A DNA stretch of 64,000 bases from an uncultured Pseudomonadales bacterium (GTDB taxonomy: Bacteria > Pseudomonadota > Gammaproteobacteria > Pseudomonadales > Azotimanducaceae): NCBI GenBank assembly GCA_958295875.1, contig OY282379.1, positions 1,178,001 through 1,242,000 of the forward strand, in the 5' to 3' direction. The position numbers were made by a program, and so were the translations under genes. Positions 36,835-46,077 of the stretch are shown one piece after another. Positions within the stretch are counted from its first letter, which is position 1; the number at the start of each line of letters is the position of its first letter. The notes below the pieces were generated by a model. It searched no databases and was not told the origin of the DNA. It saw only the letters and a program-made list of their open reading frames with translations.

Positions 36835-37242
36835 ATGGCCGATTCCGTTCAAGGCGGCTGCCGCTGCGGCGCCGTGCGCTACACCAGCGACGCACAGCCC
36901 ACATTCAGCGCACACTGCCACTGCCGAGACTGCCAATACTCCTCCGGCACGGGATACGCGACCCTCTTCATCGTCCCTGCCGCAGCCTTCAACATCGAAG
37001 GGGAGGTGCGCGGCTATGCCGTGCAAAGCGACAGCGGCAATGAGGTGACGCGGAGCTTCTGCCCCACCTGCGGCACGCCCGTTTTCTCCGAGCTGGCTGC
37101 CAACCCAGGCATCGTCGCGGTGAAGGCGGCGACATTGGACAATCCCAGCATCGTCTCGCCACAGATGCACATCTGGACTGCCAGTGCCCAACCATGGGCA
37201 GAGACCGGGGAGCTGCCGACTTTCGAGAAGTCTCCCGGCTGA
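36835..37242 (+). CDS. GFA/CENP-V domain zinc protein
   Basis: About 135 residues with the cysteine pattern of glutathione-dependent formaldehyde-activating enzyme relatives: GGCRCGAVRY, AHCHCRDCQYSSG and RSFCPTCGTPVFSE, giving two zinc sites. The family name derives from one activity; most members, including this one, have no proven role. Two in-frame ATGs lie 6 bases apart; the second (36835) has AGAGA at better spacing. Confidence 0.85.
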   Translation: MADSVQGGCRCGAVRYTSDAQPTFSAHCHCRDCQYSSGTGYATLFIVPAAAFNIEGEVRGYAVQSDSGNEVTRSFCPTCGTPVFSELAANPGIVAVKAATLDNPSIVSPQMHIWTASAQPWAETGELPTFEKSPG

Positions 37243-37252
37243 CGCCCCGCCG

Positions 37253-37948
37253 ATGCAGCGCCCGCTTGCCACCGCCATCGGCGCGCCGGTGGCGGACATC
37301 GACACGCCGGCGCTGCTCATAGACCTAGACCGCCTCGATGCCAATATCGCCGCGTTGCCGGTGCCGGCGCGCGCCGCCGTGTGGGTGCATAAGACGCCGG
37401 CCATCGCGCATCGCCAAGCGCAAAGCCCATTCTTTCGGGGGCTTGCCGCCCGCAGCGTGGCCGAGGCGGAAGTGTTCGCCGCCGCCGGCTTCAAGGACAT
37501 TCGCATCCTGCGCCCGTTGGTCACCGCAGCGGCGCTGCGACGCGCCGAAGCGCTGGCCCGCTCGGTGCGCCTCGTCACCGCCGAAGAAGCCGATGCGTTG
37601 CCGCTGTGGGCAGACGAGGCGCTCGCCGGCGCCGTCACCGTATCCGCCCGGGTTGCGAGCGCACCGGAAGCCGGCCGCGCCATCCACGATTGCGGGCAAA
37701 AGGCCATCGGGCGGGACTTCGGCAACCCCCTCATCAGGGGCTGGCCGGGCCTCAAGGCGGTGGGTGGCAGCGCCGAGCACGGCATCTTGCTGGGCGATGA
37801 CGCCGCGGCCCTGCCACGCATCGGCGCTTGGCTGGAACTCATTCCCAGCGACTTGACGACGGTGTTCAGCCTGCACGACTTCGCCCACGGCACCCGCGCC
37901 GGCGTCCTCGAAGCGGTTTGGCCGATCAGCGCGCGGGGCGCCTTCTGA
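37253..37948 (+). CDS. short D-threonine-aldolase/DSD1-like protein, probably inactive
   Basis: A 231-residue relative of the fold-type III PLP enzymes (D-threonine aldolase, D-serine dehydratase, alanine racemase). It has the opening DIDTPALLIDLDRLDANIA, a possible PLP Lys in WVHKTP, and DCGQKAIGRDFGNP. Typical members have 360-380 residues, so much of the barrel is missing. Where the family has a His-x-Cys metal pair this protein reads IPSDLTTVFSLHD, with neither. Its stop overlaps the next gene's start (TGATG), so the two are translated together; they may form a mixed complex, or this copy may be decaying. Confidence 0.6.
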   Translation: MQRPLATAIGAPVADIDTPALLIDLDRLDANIAALPVPARAAVWVHKTPAIAHRQAQSPFFRGLAARSVAEAEVFAAAGFKDIRILRPLVTAAALRRAEALARSVRLVTAEEADALPLWADEALAGAVTVSARVASAPEAGRAIHDCGQKAIGRDFGNPLIRGWPGLKAVGGSAEHGILLGDDAAALPRIGAWLELIPSDLTTVFSLHDFAHGTRAGVLEAVWPISARGAF

Positions 37949-39033
37949 TGATCGGCACCGCCCTGGACGCGGTGGAGACGCCGTCCCTCGTCATCGAACT
38001 GGACGCGATGGAGCACAACATCCGCGTCATCGCCGTGTACTACCGCGATAAACGCATCCGCCTGCGCCCCCACGGCAAGAACCACAAATGCCCAGCGATT
38101 CTCGCCATGCAGATCGCCGCCGGCGGCACCGTCGGCGGCGTCTGCTGCGCCAAGGCGTCGGAGGCGGAAGCCTTCGCCCAAGGCGGCGGCGCACACAACG
38201 TGCTCATCGCCAATCAAGTGGTGGACGCGAACAAGATTCGGCGCTTGGCGGCGTTGGCGCGGCGCATCGACGTCACCGTCGCCATCGACGACCCCGCCCA
38301 GCTGCCGCTGCTCGCCGCTGGCGCACAAGACCTCGGCGCCACCCTCGGCGTCGTCATCGAAATCGACACCATGATGGGCCGCGGCGGCGTTCGCACTGTG
38401 CATCAAGCCGTGGCCCTCGCCAAAGCGGCGCACGGGACGCTGGGGCTCTCGTTTCGCGGCGTGATGAGCCATCAGGTGCCCACCGTCCCAATGCCGGATG
38501 CAGCAACGCGCCGGCAAGAGGGCAGCCGCTACATCGACCAAGTGGTCGCTGCGAAGCGCGCCATCGAAGCCGCCGACATTCCGGTTGCGATGGTCTCCAC
38601 CGGCGAAACTTGGACTTACGACGTGGCGGCGGACAACGCCGAAGTGTCCGAGATCCAAGGCGGCACCTACATCGTGATGGAAGTGCCCTATGCCTACATG
38701 CGCGAGTTCCGCCATGCCGCCAAGGTGATGGGCCGCGTGGTGGCGCGGCCGGACGCCCACACCGCCATCGGCGACGTGCCCATCGACGCCATCGGCGCCC
38801 CCAACGGGCCGCCTTCCATCGACGGGCTGGAAGGCGTCCGCGTGGAGGGCATCGACCACTTCGGCGTCACCCTGCGCAGCGATGGCGACATGCCGCTGGC
38901 CATCGGCGAGCGCTTCTTCCTGCTCACGCACCAGCAGGACATCACCATGAATCGCTGGGACCACTACCTCGGCATCCGCGACGGGCGCGTGGAAACCGTC
39001 TTCAAGGCCACGGCGCGGGGCTGCGTCCACTAG
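37948..39033 (+). CDS. D-threonine aldolase/DSD1-family PLP enzyme
   Basis: Full-length (361 residues) fold-type III PLP enzyme acting on D-amino acids, by family. The PLP Lys is in RLRPHGKNHKCPAIL; EIDTMMGRGGV and STGETWTYD match the barrel and phosphate loop. Near the C-terminus, FFLLTHQQDITMNRW keeps the metal-binding His of the family's His-x-Cys pair but has Gln for Cys, so metal use may differ. ATG overlaps the previous stop by one base. Confidence 0.78.
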   Translation: MIGTALDAVETPSLVIELDAMEHNIRVIAVYYRDKRIRLRPHGKNHKCPAILAMQIAAGGTVGGVCCAKASEAEAFAQGGGAHNVLIANQVVDANKIRRLAALARRIDVTVAIDDPAQLPLLAAGAQDLGATLGVVIEIDTMMGRGGVRTVHQAVALAKAAHGTLGLSFRGVMSHQVPTVPMPDAATRRQEGSRYIDQVVAAKRAIEAADIPVAMVSTGETWTYDVAADNAEVSEIQGGTYIVMEVPYAYMREFRHAAKVMGRVVARPDAHTAIGDVPIDAIGAPNGPPSIDGLEGVRVEGIDHFGVTLRSDGDMPLAIGERFFLLTHQQDITMNRWDHYLGIRDGRVETVFKATARGCVH

Positions 39034-39126
39034 CGAAGGCCTGAACAAGCGCCGACGGTGCTAGGGAATGGGCGTGTTGGCCACGAAGAGAGGCGTTCGA
39101 TGAGTGGCGGCGAAAAATCCGCTGTG

Positions 39127-40461
39127 TCAATCAGTGATGGACGCAGCGGGCTCGTATGTCGAACAACCGCAATCCACGGTCGCACTCTCGAACCATGTTC
39201 TTCCGTCTGAAGGCGGTGGCATATCCGTCGCGGTCTCGGGGCACGCAAACACATCGACGCGCCGGCTCTCTCCACTGTTGCCCTCAAGGTTGCTCCCCTC
39301 AAGAGCCTCCCCCTCAGCAATTTCTCGAAATGCCAACCCCTGCTGGTCGCCCAGCTCAGCGCCCAGGCATCGAGCAGTGCAAAGCGCTCGCAATTCGGAT
39401 AAGTGCAGGTTATGCACCGCGAAACCCACGGCGCTCGCATAGCCGACCACCAAGACGGAGCTGCCCTTGGCCAACGTCTGCAGACGCCCAGCAATCTTAC
39501 CGAGATTCTCATCATCGTCCGCCAGACTGTACGAGTTGCGAGCGAAGTGGATGCTCCCGACCTCTCTTTCTCCATCGCAGAGATGCGTCGTGATGGGTCC
39601 CGGGCTCCCCAATTTCTTCTCAATGCGGGCAAGGCCGTCCGCGACAGCTTCGCCGGCTTTGTCTACGCTCTCGGACAGACCATCCAAGCTCGCGGACAGA
39701 CCGTTTCGAAGCATCGTGGATTCCGCGGCCATCACACTTGCCGATTTGGACAGCGCCTCCAGTTTCTCCCCATTGTCCGCGAGGCCGTCCGCAATGGCTT
39801 GGCCAGCTTCTTCTATGCGCTTGGACACGTCATCCAAGCCCCGAGGTCGGCGCGGAGCATCGTCGATCTCACGATCATCACGCTTGCCGATTTTGGCCAG
39901 CGCCTCCAATGCGGCAACGCCCCGCTCGCCAAGTTCCTTCGCGAGCGCACCGCCGACAGCCACTTTCGCGGCAATTTTGGACGTGTTCGCCGCAATTTTG
40001 CGCTGGTGCTCCTCCATTGCCTCCAGCACGTTGGCGGGCTGTACGGGAGTGACCTCCACCGCGTTGCTCCAACAGCCTTTCTGGCCAGATTCCAAGATGG
40101 CTCTAACCCGAAACGAGTAGGCCATGTCATTCGTTAGGCCCAACACTACATGGGACGTGGCCGTCGACCCCGTGCCGTGCTCCGTTGCGGTATCTTCCTG
40201 AGATTCCTCTTCCTGGGATTCCTCTTCCTGAAACTCTTCGTACGACCAGCCCTTCACGCGACGCAGCCCTTCAGCGGGCGCGCTCCACTTCAGCGTCACT
40301 TGGCCGTCTCCCGCCGAGCCCTTCAGGTTCTGTGGAACGACATCTTCGCATTGCGGCACCTCGCCCGTGGAGATGCGATCCTTGAAGTCGAAAACTAGCG
40401 CCACTGCCGCCAGCGCAAGAGCGAACGCGAGCGCGAGCGTCAGGCCAACCTTGGCTGGCAT
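39127..40461 (-). CDS. membrane-anchored FN3 / coiled-coil / OmpA-like protein
   Basis: A 444-residue envelope protein. An N-terminal hydrophobic anchor (VGLTLALAFALALAAVALVF) is followed by a fibronectin-III-like region (about 40-140) interrupted by an acidic repeat of EEESQ units. A coiled coil with a repeated EAGQAIADGL/KAGEAVADGL pattern follows. The last part resembles OmpA/MotB peptidoglycan-binding domains (GSIHFARNSYSLADDDENLG, VVGYASAVG). It is the last gene of a three-gene minus-strand set, 40 bases after the two-TM protein. Whole-protein function unknown. Confidence 0.6.
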   Translation of the reverse strand: MPAKVGLTLALAFALALAAVALVFDFKDRISTGEVPQCEDVVPQNLKGSAGDGQVTLKWSAPAEGLRRVKGWSYEEFQEEESQEEESQEDTATEHGTGSTATSHVVLGLTNDMAYSFRVRAILESGQKGCWSNAVEVTPVQPANVLEAMEEHQRKIAANTSKIAAKVAVGGALAKELGERGVAALEALAKIGKRDDREIDDAPRRPRGLDDVSKRIEEAGQAIADGLADNGEKLEALSKSASVMAAESTMLRNGLSASLDGLSESVDKAGEAVADGLARIEKKLGSPGPITTHLCDGEREVGSIHFARNSYSLADDDENLGKIAGRLQTLAKGSSVLVVGYASAVGFAVHNLHLSELRALCTARCLGAELGDQQGLAFREIAEGEALEGSNLEGNSGESRRVDVFACPETATDMPPPSDGRTWFESATVDCGCSTYEPAASITD

Positions 40462-40501
40462 GAACTTCCTCGCTGCTCGCGGCTTGTGGCTTGGCCTAGA
40501 G

Positions 40502-41203
40502 TCATTCTGCGGGGCGCCGTCCCCTTCTGAACAGCTTGAACTTGGCCAAGAGCCCGCGCTCTTCCCTAATGGGCTGCGACTCTTTAATGGCCTGCGACAG
40601 GGTCTCGCTCATCTCCTTCAACAAGCCAATGAGCTGCTTGACGGTCTGCGGATCCAAGTTTTCCGCTCCCTCGGCAGCGAACCTCCTGACGATCTCTCCG
40701 TTGGCCGTCACCATCAAGACCGCCTCGACATGCTTGCGCAACGTCTCTTCGGTAATTCTCGAACCGATGACTTCTCGGATCGCTTGCGGCGTCGTTGCTT
40801 GTGCAAGAGACCTCTGGCTGTCAGCCTCGAAGCGGGCCACGGTCATTCGTAGCTCTTCAGTCAGGCCGCTGATCTTCTGCTGCTCTCGGGCCACGGCTTT
40901 CTTGGCCTCGCTCTCCACTTTGAGCCGGGTTCCCCGGTCAATGCGCAGCGTCATGAACAAAAAGATGCCGGTGATCGTCGCCGTCGTCATGGCGATGTAT
41001 ACCGACATCATGGGACTGTAGTCCACCGTGCCGCTTCCTTGCGCCTTGACAGACTCCAAGGCGCTCAGCACCGGCAACCCAACCCACACGCCACCAATGA
41101 TGATCATCGTCGCGAAAGCCAACAGGAACTTCGCCCAATCTGGCCAGCCCTCAAAGAAGCCGTTTCCGTCTTTGGAAGCCATGCCGTTCGCTCCCGGCGC
41201 CAT
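40502..41203 (-). CDS. two-TM coiled-coil membrane protein
   Basis: An unrecognised protein of 233 residues: TM helix about 25-45 (FLLAFATMIIIGGVWVGLPV), a second about 65-85 (MMSVYIAMTTATITGIFLFM), then a charged coiled coil (ESEAKKAVAREQQKISGL) and a basic C-terminus. ATG 41203 has GAGG upstream. It lies between the OmpA-like and the LRR-protease genes. The design (two TMs plus coiled coil) could transmit a signal across the membrane; that is inference. Confidence 0.5.
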   Translation of the reverse strand: MAPGANGMASKDGNGFFEGWPDWAKFLLAFATMIIIGGVWVGLPVLSALESVKAQGSGTVDYSPMMSVYIAMTTATITGIFLFMTLRIDRGTRLKVESEAKKAVAREQQKISGLTEELRMTVARFEADSQRSLAQATTPQAIREVIGSRITEETLRKHVEAVLMVTANGEIVRRFAAEGAENLDPQTVKQLIGLLKEMSETLSQAIKESQPIREERGLLAKFKLFRRGRRPAE

Positions 41204-41265
41204 CCGCGCCTCAAGTGTTGTCAACAATCACGCCGGCGAGCCTAGTTGCGTTCAGCGCGGCCCCA

Positions 41266-44200
41266 TCACGGCGGGCAGACGACGCTCATGTCGATGCCTT
41301 CCGCCACCACGGTCTTCACGCCGCGGATGAACGTGCAGACGGCGGCCGGCAACGGCTCGGTCAAAGGGTTGTTCGAGATGTTCAAGTACCTCAGCTCGCT
41401 CAAGCCCGCGAACGCCCGCGGCGGGATCGAAGCCACCTTGTTGCCCTCAAGCCACAGGTGCGTGAGCTTCCGGTTGTTCGACAAGTCCGGCATCTCCTCC
41501 AGCTGGTTGCGGGAGAGCTGCAGCGCCGTCAGCTCCGGCAGGTGCGAGAGGCCGTCGCCGACGGCGGCGATCGCGTTGCCGCCGAGCCACAGCCGCGTCA
41601 GCTTGCCGTTGCCCGACAGGTCCGGGAACTCCGCCAGCCGGTTGCTGGACAGCTGCAGCCCCGTCAACTCCGCCTGCTCCGAGAGCCCGTCCCCCACGCT
41701 GGCGATCCTGTTCCACCCAAGCCACAGGTGCGTCAGCTTCCCGTTCATCGACAGTTCCGGAAACTCCTCCAAGCGGTTGCGGGACAGGTTGAGCTGCCGC
41801 AAATCCTCAAGGGCGTTGACGGTCCCGTCATGCCAAACCCGTCCAAACGTCCCATCCGAGAGGCTGGCAATCCTGTTCGAGCTCAGATTCAGATGCGTGA
41901 GCTCGGTCGTGAAGATGAAGGCGAATCTGGCAACGGCCTCGATGCTGTTGCGCGCCAAATTCAGTTGCTTCAGACCGCTGGGACCCAAGAATGAGTCCTT
42001 GTCGATGGCTTCAAGCTGGTTGTCGTTCAGCTGCAAAGACTCCAAGTACTCAAAGTGTCGGAACGACCGCTCGTCCAGCTCCTTCAACTCGTTGTGGCTC
42101 AAGTCCAATGTCCTCAAGGCGCGATACCTTGCCGCGTCGCGTTCCCAGACCGCCTTGTCGAAGTAGGAGTCCTTGATCCTGCGCAGCTTGTTCCCCTGCA
42201 AGTTCAAGTGCTCGAGTTCTGGAAGATGCGCAAACGCCGCGTCTTCAAGCTCGGTCAGCTCGTTGCCGCTCAGGTCGAGCCTCTTCAGCAGGTTCAAGCC
42301 GTCGAAGTACGAGTTCTGGAAGTGGTCGAGCAGGTTGTCGCTTAGATTCAAGTCCTCCAGGCGGGGGAACCCCGCGAACATTCCGCTCGAGAGCCTGAAG
42401 CCGGAATAGGGGTTCCGTCCCGAGAGGTCCAAGAAAACGGCTTCCTCGGGGGCGCCCGAAAGGCCGCCGCAGAACTCGTTGTGGAAGCCCTGCTGGATGG
42501 AAATGGTCAGGGGCGAAACATCAGGCGGCCCGTTCAACGATGCGGCAACTACTCCAGTCCTTGGGCCAGAACCGCAAGGCCCGTTATGAAGATCGGCGTT
42601 GATGGACAGCAGATACTCGCCTTGACGAAGCCATTCAACAGAAGCGCTGAACGCAGAGAGCGAAGAGTGAGTTTGGAGGTTGATGTCCGCGCACTTGTCC
42701 GGCGCTGCAAAGGAAATGACGAATTCCCTATCCGCGCCTTGGGCAGGGAAAGCCACCTCCTCGGACAAAGAGGAGAGAGCATCCGCAGAAATGTCCCCCT
42801 CTTCGCAGAAAGGAAGGCCAGCAAGCTCTGAGATACCCGCGACGATGTCCCAGACTTCATCAATCGTCCTAGAGGCGTCAGCGGGTCCGTCTAGATCTAC
42901 AGTTCTCTCGTCCCCCGGCACGCCCGTGGGAGTATATCGTTCATGGGTGAGACCTCCCGCGTATTGAGGAGGAGGAGGAGGAAATAGGACATCTGGATTG
43001 GAAAAATGGGGTACCCAGCTATAGCCCGCCACGCCACAGCGTGGTGGATAAGCCATAATCGTCCCTTGGCCGCCGAATCGACATTCTCTTGATTTTGGAC
43101 CGTTATAGCCAAAAGCGTAGTTTAAGGGCTGATAACGGGCCGGGGCGTGGCCGGGATTGCCGGTGTGCCCTCTCAAATATCTGTCTTTTCTCAGCGTATG
43201 GCCATAGTAGGGCGTGTCACCATCTTCGTAGAGCGATGCATCACGGTCGTGATGGATGCCCATAGTGTGACCAATTTCGTGAGGAAAGACAATCCATGAG
43301 CATCCAATTCTCGACGCGGAAACTCCATTCCAGCGCCAGCGTCGGTGATTTGTAACGCATAAAGCGTTATTGTCAGCACTTTCACAATTCCTTTGAGCCC
43401 AGTATTCATACCCATCACCATACCCTATGCTTGCCCATCCACAACCTGTAGGACCAGTGGGATACTCTACGACTAAGTGAACTAGATCCGCTTGATGCTC
43501 TTCTCTTAGATCATGCAGAGCATCGCTATTCTCCTCCGACAGGATGGACTCTAGCCTCTCGCCCTCCCCCAAGTCCACCTTGGCCATGGCCAAACGCATT
43601 TGCCGGTGGGAAAGGCCGCTGTTATCCAGAATCTGATTCATCTCTGCCATTTTGGCTTCTATGGTGGCCTTGACATGCTCGGGCCCTCCCTCATGATCCT
43701 CCAATACTTGCGAGTACAGGACGAGCACGACGAGCACATCGCTGATCTTGGAAGTTTCTTCGTCGCCCCGCCTCACGGCATGTGCTGAGCCGGTCCAACG
43801 CCCCCGCGCCACATTGCCCATAGATTCGAATGGCCGGGCCGTTATTGCAGGGACCTCGCCCGCTGCCGGAGGCTGCTCGACGCCGCAGCCCCGAAGTTCT
43901 GGCACGTCCTCCTGCTTGATCAACACCTGACTGAAATCCTCACCCTCTGATCTCAAACTGTAAAACCCGTGTGGCGAGTCAATCTTCCCTCGAACAATCC
44001 CGCTGCCATGAAAGAAGATCGTGAAATGCCCGCCATCCTCCAAGGAGCCGGAAACGAAGGAGGAGCCGCCGCTCAGGCTCTTCGTGCCTTGCACATGCCC
44101 TCTGACCTCGACATCGTCGAACAGGTTGAAGACGAGGGGCATGTCGGAGTCCGCGGCGTCGGCGATTTCACCTAGATCGAGACGAGCCAAGCGCCAGCGG

Positions 44201-44361
44201 TCCGGAACGGCCAGAGGGTCGGCCTGCAACTGCTGATGCCTCTCAAGGCTCAGGCTGTCGCCGGCGGCCCGAAAGACTTGGGCCTCTGCCAAAGAAGGGA
44301 GAAGGCCCACAGACAGCGCGGCCGCGGCGAGGGCCGCCTTGCCGGAGAATCTCGCTTTCAT
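41266..44361 (-). CDS. secreted metzincin-type metalloprotease with leucine-rich repeats
   Basis: About 1031 residues. A signal peptide (MKARFSGKAALAAAALSVG) leads to a propeptide-like region and then a zinc protease domain. FPHEIGHTMGIHHD matches the metzincin HExxHxxGxxH consensus, and GTIMAYPPRC supplies the Met-turn. Several Cys could form disulfides. The C-terminal ~370 residues are leucine-rich repeats (LEDLNLSDNLLDHFQNS, LTHLWLGWNRIASVG), a likely target-binding surface. Such protease-LRR chimeras resemble proteins used in contact with eukaryotic cells. The protease half is visibly lower in GC than its surroundings. The start is uncertain; the frame stays open upstream through an 11-base C tract. 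Confidence 0.75.
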   Translation of the reverse strand: MKARFSGKAALAAAALSVGLLPSLAEAQVFRAAGDSLSLERHQQLQADPLAVPDRWRLARLDLGEIADAADSDMPLVFNLFDDVEVRGHVQGTKSLSGGSSFVSGSLEDGGHFTIFFHGSGIVRGKIDSPHGFYSLRSEGEDFSQVLIKQEDVPELRGCGVEQPPAAGEVPAITARPFESMGNVARGRWTGSAHAVRRGDEETSKISDVLVVLVLYSQVLEDHEGGPEHVKATIEAKMAEMNQILDNSGLSHRQMRLAMAKVDLGEGERLESILSEENSDALHDLREEHQADLVHLVVEYPTGPTGCGWASIGYGDGYEYWAQRNCESADNNALCVTNHRRWRWNGVSASRIGCSWIVFPHEIGHTMGIHHDRDASLYEDGDTPYYGHTLRKDRYLRGHTGNPGHAPARYQPLNYAFGYNGPKSRECRFGGQGTIMAYPPRCGVAGYSWVPHFSNPDVLFPPPPPQYAGGLTHERYTPTGVPGDERTVDLDGPADASRTIDEVWDIVAGISELAGLPFCEEGDISADALSSLSEEVAFPAQGADREFVISFAAPDKCADINLQTHSSLSAFSASVEWLRQGEYLLSINADLHNGPCGSGPRTGVVAASLNGPPDVSPLTISIQQGFHNEFCGGLSGAPEEAVFLDLSGRNPYSGFRLSSGMFAGFPRLEDLNLSDNLLDHFQNSYFDGLNLLKRLDLSGNELTELEDAAFAHLPELEHLNLQGNKLRRIKDSYFDKAVWERDAARYRALRTLDLSHNELKELDERSFRHFEYLESLQLNDNQLEAIDKDSFLGPSGLKQLNLARNSIEAVARFAFIFTTELTHLNLSSNRIASLSDGTFGRVWHDGTVNALEDLRQLNLSRNRLEEFPELSMNGKLTHLWLGWNRIASVGDGLSEQAELTGLQLSSNRLAEFPDLSGNGKLTRLWLGGNAIAAVGDGLSHLPELTALQLSRNQLEEMPDLSNNRKLTHLWLEGNKVASIPPRAFAGLSELRYLNISNNPLTEPLPAAVCTFIRGVKTVVAEGIDMSVVCPP
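41345..42450 (-). repeat. leucine-rich repeat block
   Basis: Around a dozen LRR units of about 22-26 residues with the LxxLxLxxN pattern. Toward the 3' end they become near-identical pairs (LTHLWLGWNRIASVGDGLSE, LTRLWLGGNAIAAVGDGLSH), implying recent unit duplication. Confidence 0.8.
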
Positions 44362-44419
44362 GCTGCGAACCCGGCAGCGCCGGGGCGTTGAACGGTCATT
44401 GGGCGGCGAGACTAAGCTG

Positions 44420-44430
44420 CCCCCCCCCCC
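44420..44430. repeat. homopolymeric C11/G11 tract upstream of the metalloprotease gene
   Basis: Eleven consecutive C on the plus strand, 59 bases before the chosen protease ATG and within the open frame extending upstream of it. Tracts of this length can change by slippage. Confidence 0.9.
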
Positions 44431-44563
44431 GTCAATCCCTGTATGGGCTGCCAGGAGAATGGCAAACGCAAAGTCGCGGGGGAGGTCTCGCGGTTGCTGC
44501 TGCCGGAGGTGCCGGTGCGTCCGGTTGAGACCCTCCCTAGCAGGTCGCGTCCCACAACCGGCA

Positions 44564-44588
44564 ATTCCCAACCGTTTTAGTCGGGTAT
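44564..44588 (+). promoter_or_regulatory. IscR type-1-like operator in front of sufB
   Basis: Compared by hand with the 25-base IscR type-1 consensus, 22 positions agree; mismatches are at positions 3, 7 and 10 of the site. The right half (TTTTAGTCGGGTAT) matches fully. IscR and related Rrf2 regulators bind such sites to couple suf expression to Fe-S status. No iscR gene is in the window. Confidence 0.6.
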
Positions 44589-44592
44589 TGGC

Positions 44593-44598
44593 TATACT
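44593..44598 (+). promoter_or_regulatory. -10 box of the suf promoter, probable leaderless start
   Basis: TATACT lies 7 bases before the sufB ATG, so transcription would begin at or within a base or two of the start codon. No Shine-Dalgarno sequence separates them. The -35 region is weak and overlaps the IscR-like site, as expected for a regulated promoter. Confidence 0.45.
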
Positions 44599-44604
44599 CG
44601 ATGC

Positions 44605-46059
44605 ATGAGCGGGCCGAATGCAGCGGTCGGCGAGCGCCTAGCGCAAGACTACGCCGCGGGCTTCGTCACCGACATCGAATCCGAGACGTTGCCGCCGGGG
44701 CTCAACGAAGCCACGGTGCGCTTCATCTCCGGGAAGAAGAACGAGCCCGCTTGGCTGCTGGCTTGGCGGCTGCAGGCGCTGGCCCGGTGGCGGAAGATGA
44801 CGCCACCGCAGTGGGCGCACGTCACGTTTCCGCCCATCGATTTCGACGCCATTTCCTACTACTCCGCCCCCAAGCAGGGCCCGAAATCGCTGGACGAAGT
44901 GGACCCGGAGCTGCTGCGCACCTACGAGAAGCTCGGCATCCCGCTGCATGAGCGCGCCGCGCTGGCTGGCGTCGAGACGCCCCAGGTGGCTGTGGACGCG
45001 GTGTTCGACAGCGTCTCCGTGGCCACCACGTTCAAGGAGAAGCTGCGCGAGGCCGGCGTCATCTTCTGCCCCATCGCCGAAGCCGTGCGCGAATGCCCAG
45101 AGCTGGTGCAGAAGTACTTGGGCAGCGTGGTGCCGCAGTCCGACAACTTCTACGCGGCCTTGAACAGCGCCACCTTCAGCGATGGCTCCTTCGTGTACGT
45201 GCCCAAGCACACGCGCTGCCCGATGGAGCTTTCCACCTACTTCCGCATCAACGCCGCCAACACCGGGCAGTTCGAGCGCACGCTCATCATCGCGGACGAA
45301 GGCAGCTACGTGAGCTATCTGGAAGGCTGCACCGCGCCCATGCGCGACGAAAATCAGCTCCACGCGGCGGTGGTGGAACTGGTCGCGCTGAACGATGCCG
45401 AGATCAAGTACTCCACCGTGCAGAACTGGTACCCCGGCGACGAGCAGGGGCGGGGCGGCATCTACAACTTCGTCACCAAGCGCGGCGCCTGTCTAGGAGC
45501 GCGCTCGAAAATCAGCTGGACGCAAGTGGAGACGGGCTCCGCCATCACTTGGAAGTACCCGAGCGTGGTGCTGCGGGGCGATGGCTCGGTGGGCGAGTTC
45601 CACTCCGTGGCGCTCACCAACAACCGTCAGCAGGCGGACACCGGCACCAAGATGCTGCACATCGGGCGCGACACGAAGAGCACCATCGTCTCTAAGGGCA
45701 TCAGCGCCGGGCGCAGCCAGAACGCCTATCGGGGCCGCGTGCTGATGAACCCTGGGGCGAGCGGCGCGCGCAACTACACGCAGTGCGACTCGCTGCTCAT
45801 TGGCGACGAATGTGGCGCCCACACCTTCCCGCACATCGAAAGCCGCACGCCGGAAGCCATCGTCGAACACGAAGCCTCCACCTCCAAGGTGAGCGATGAG
45901 CACCTGTTCCTGTGCGCCCAACGCGGCATCGACGCCGAGAAGGCCGTGTCCATGATCGTCAACGGCTTCTGCAAGGAAGTGTTTCGAGAGTTGCCGATGG
46001 AGTTCGCCGTGGAAGCGGGGAAGCTCCTTGAAGTGAGCCTCGAAGGCGCCGTCGGCTGA
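44605..46059 (+). CDS. sufB: Fe-S cluster assembly scaffold SufB
   Basis: Scaffold of the SufBC2D complex, on which Fe-S clusters are built. 484 residues, near the usual 470-495. Typical stretches: [33 protein letters not shown] [28 protein letters not shown] and [17 protein letters not shown], which contains the conserved Cys and His for cluster work. First gene of a seven-gene suf run. Confidence 0.97.
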   Translation: MSGPNAAVGERLAQDYAAGFVTDIESETLPPGLNEATVRFISGKKNEPAWLLAWRLQALARWRKMTPPQWAHVTFPPIDFDAISYYSAPKQGPKSLDEVDPELLRTYEKLGIPLHERAALAGVETPQVAVDAVFDSVSVATTFKEKLREAGVIFCPIAEAVRECPELVQKYLGSVVPQSDNFYAALNSATFSDGSFVYVPKHTRCPMELSTYFRINAANTGQFERTLIIADEGSYVSYLEGCTAPMRDENQLHAAVVELVALNDAEIKYSTVQNWYPGDEQGRGGIYNFVTKRGACLGARSKISWTQVETGSAITWKYPSVVLRGDGSVGEFHSVALTNNRQQADTGTKMLHIGRDTKSTIVSKGISAGRSQNAYRGRVLMNPGASGARNYTQCDSLLIGDECGAHTFPHIESRTPEAIVEHEASTSKVSDEHLFLCAQRGIDAEKAVSMIVNGFCKEVFRELPMEFAVEAGKLLEVSLEGAVG

Positions 46060-46077
46060 CGCGCCGGACAACCCGCC

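Noticed and set aside
39127..41203. The OmpA-like and two-TM proteins as a second MotA/MotB motor
   Set aside because: The two-TM protein lacks the four-helix layout and the ALxxTxxG channel helix, and the OmpA-like protein has no acidic residue at its TM entrance.
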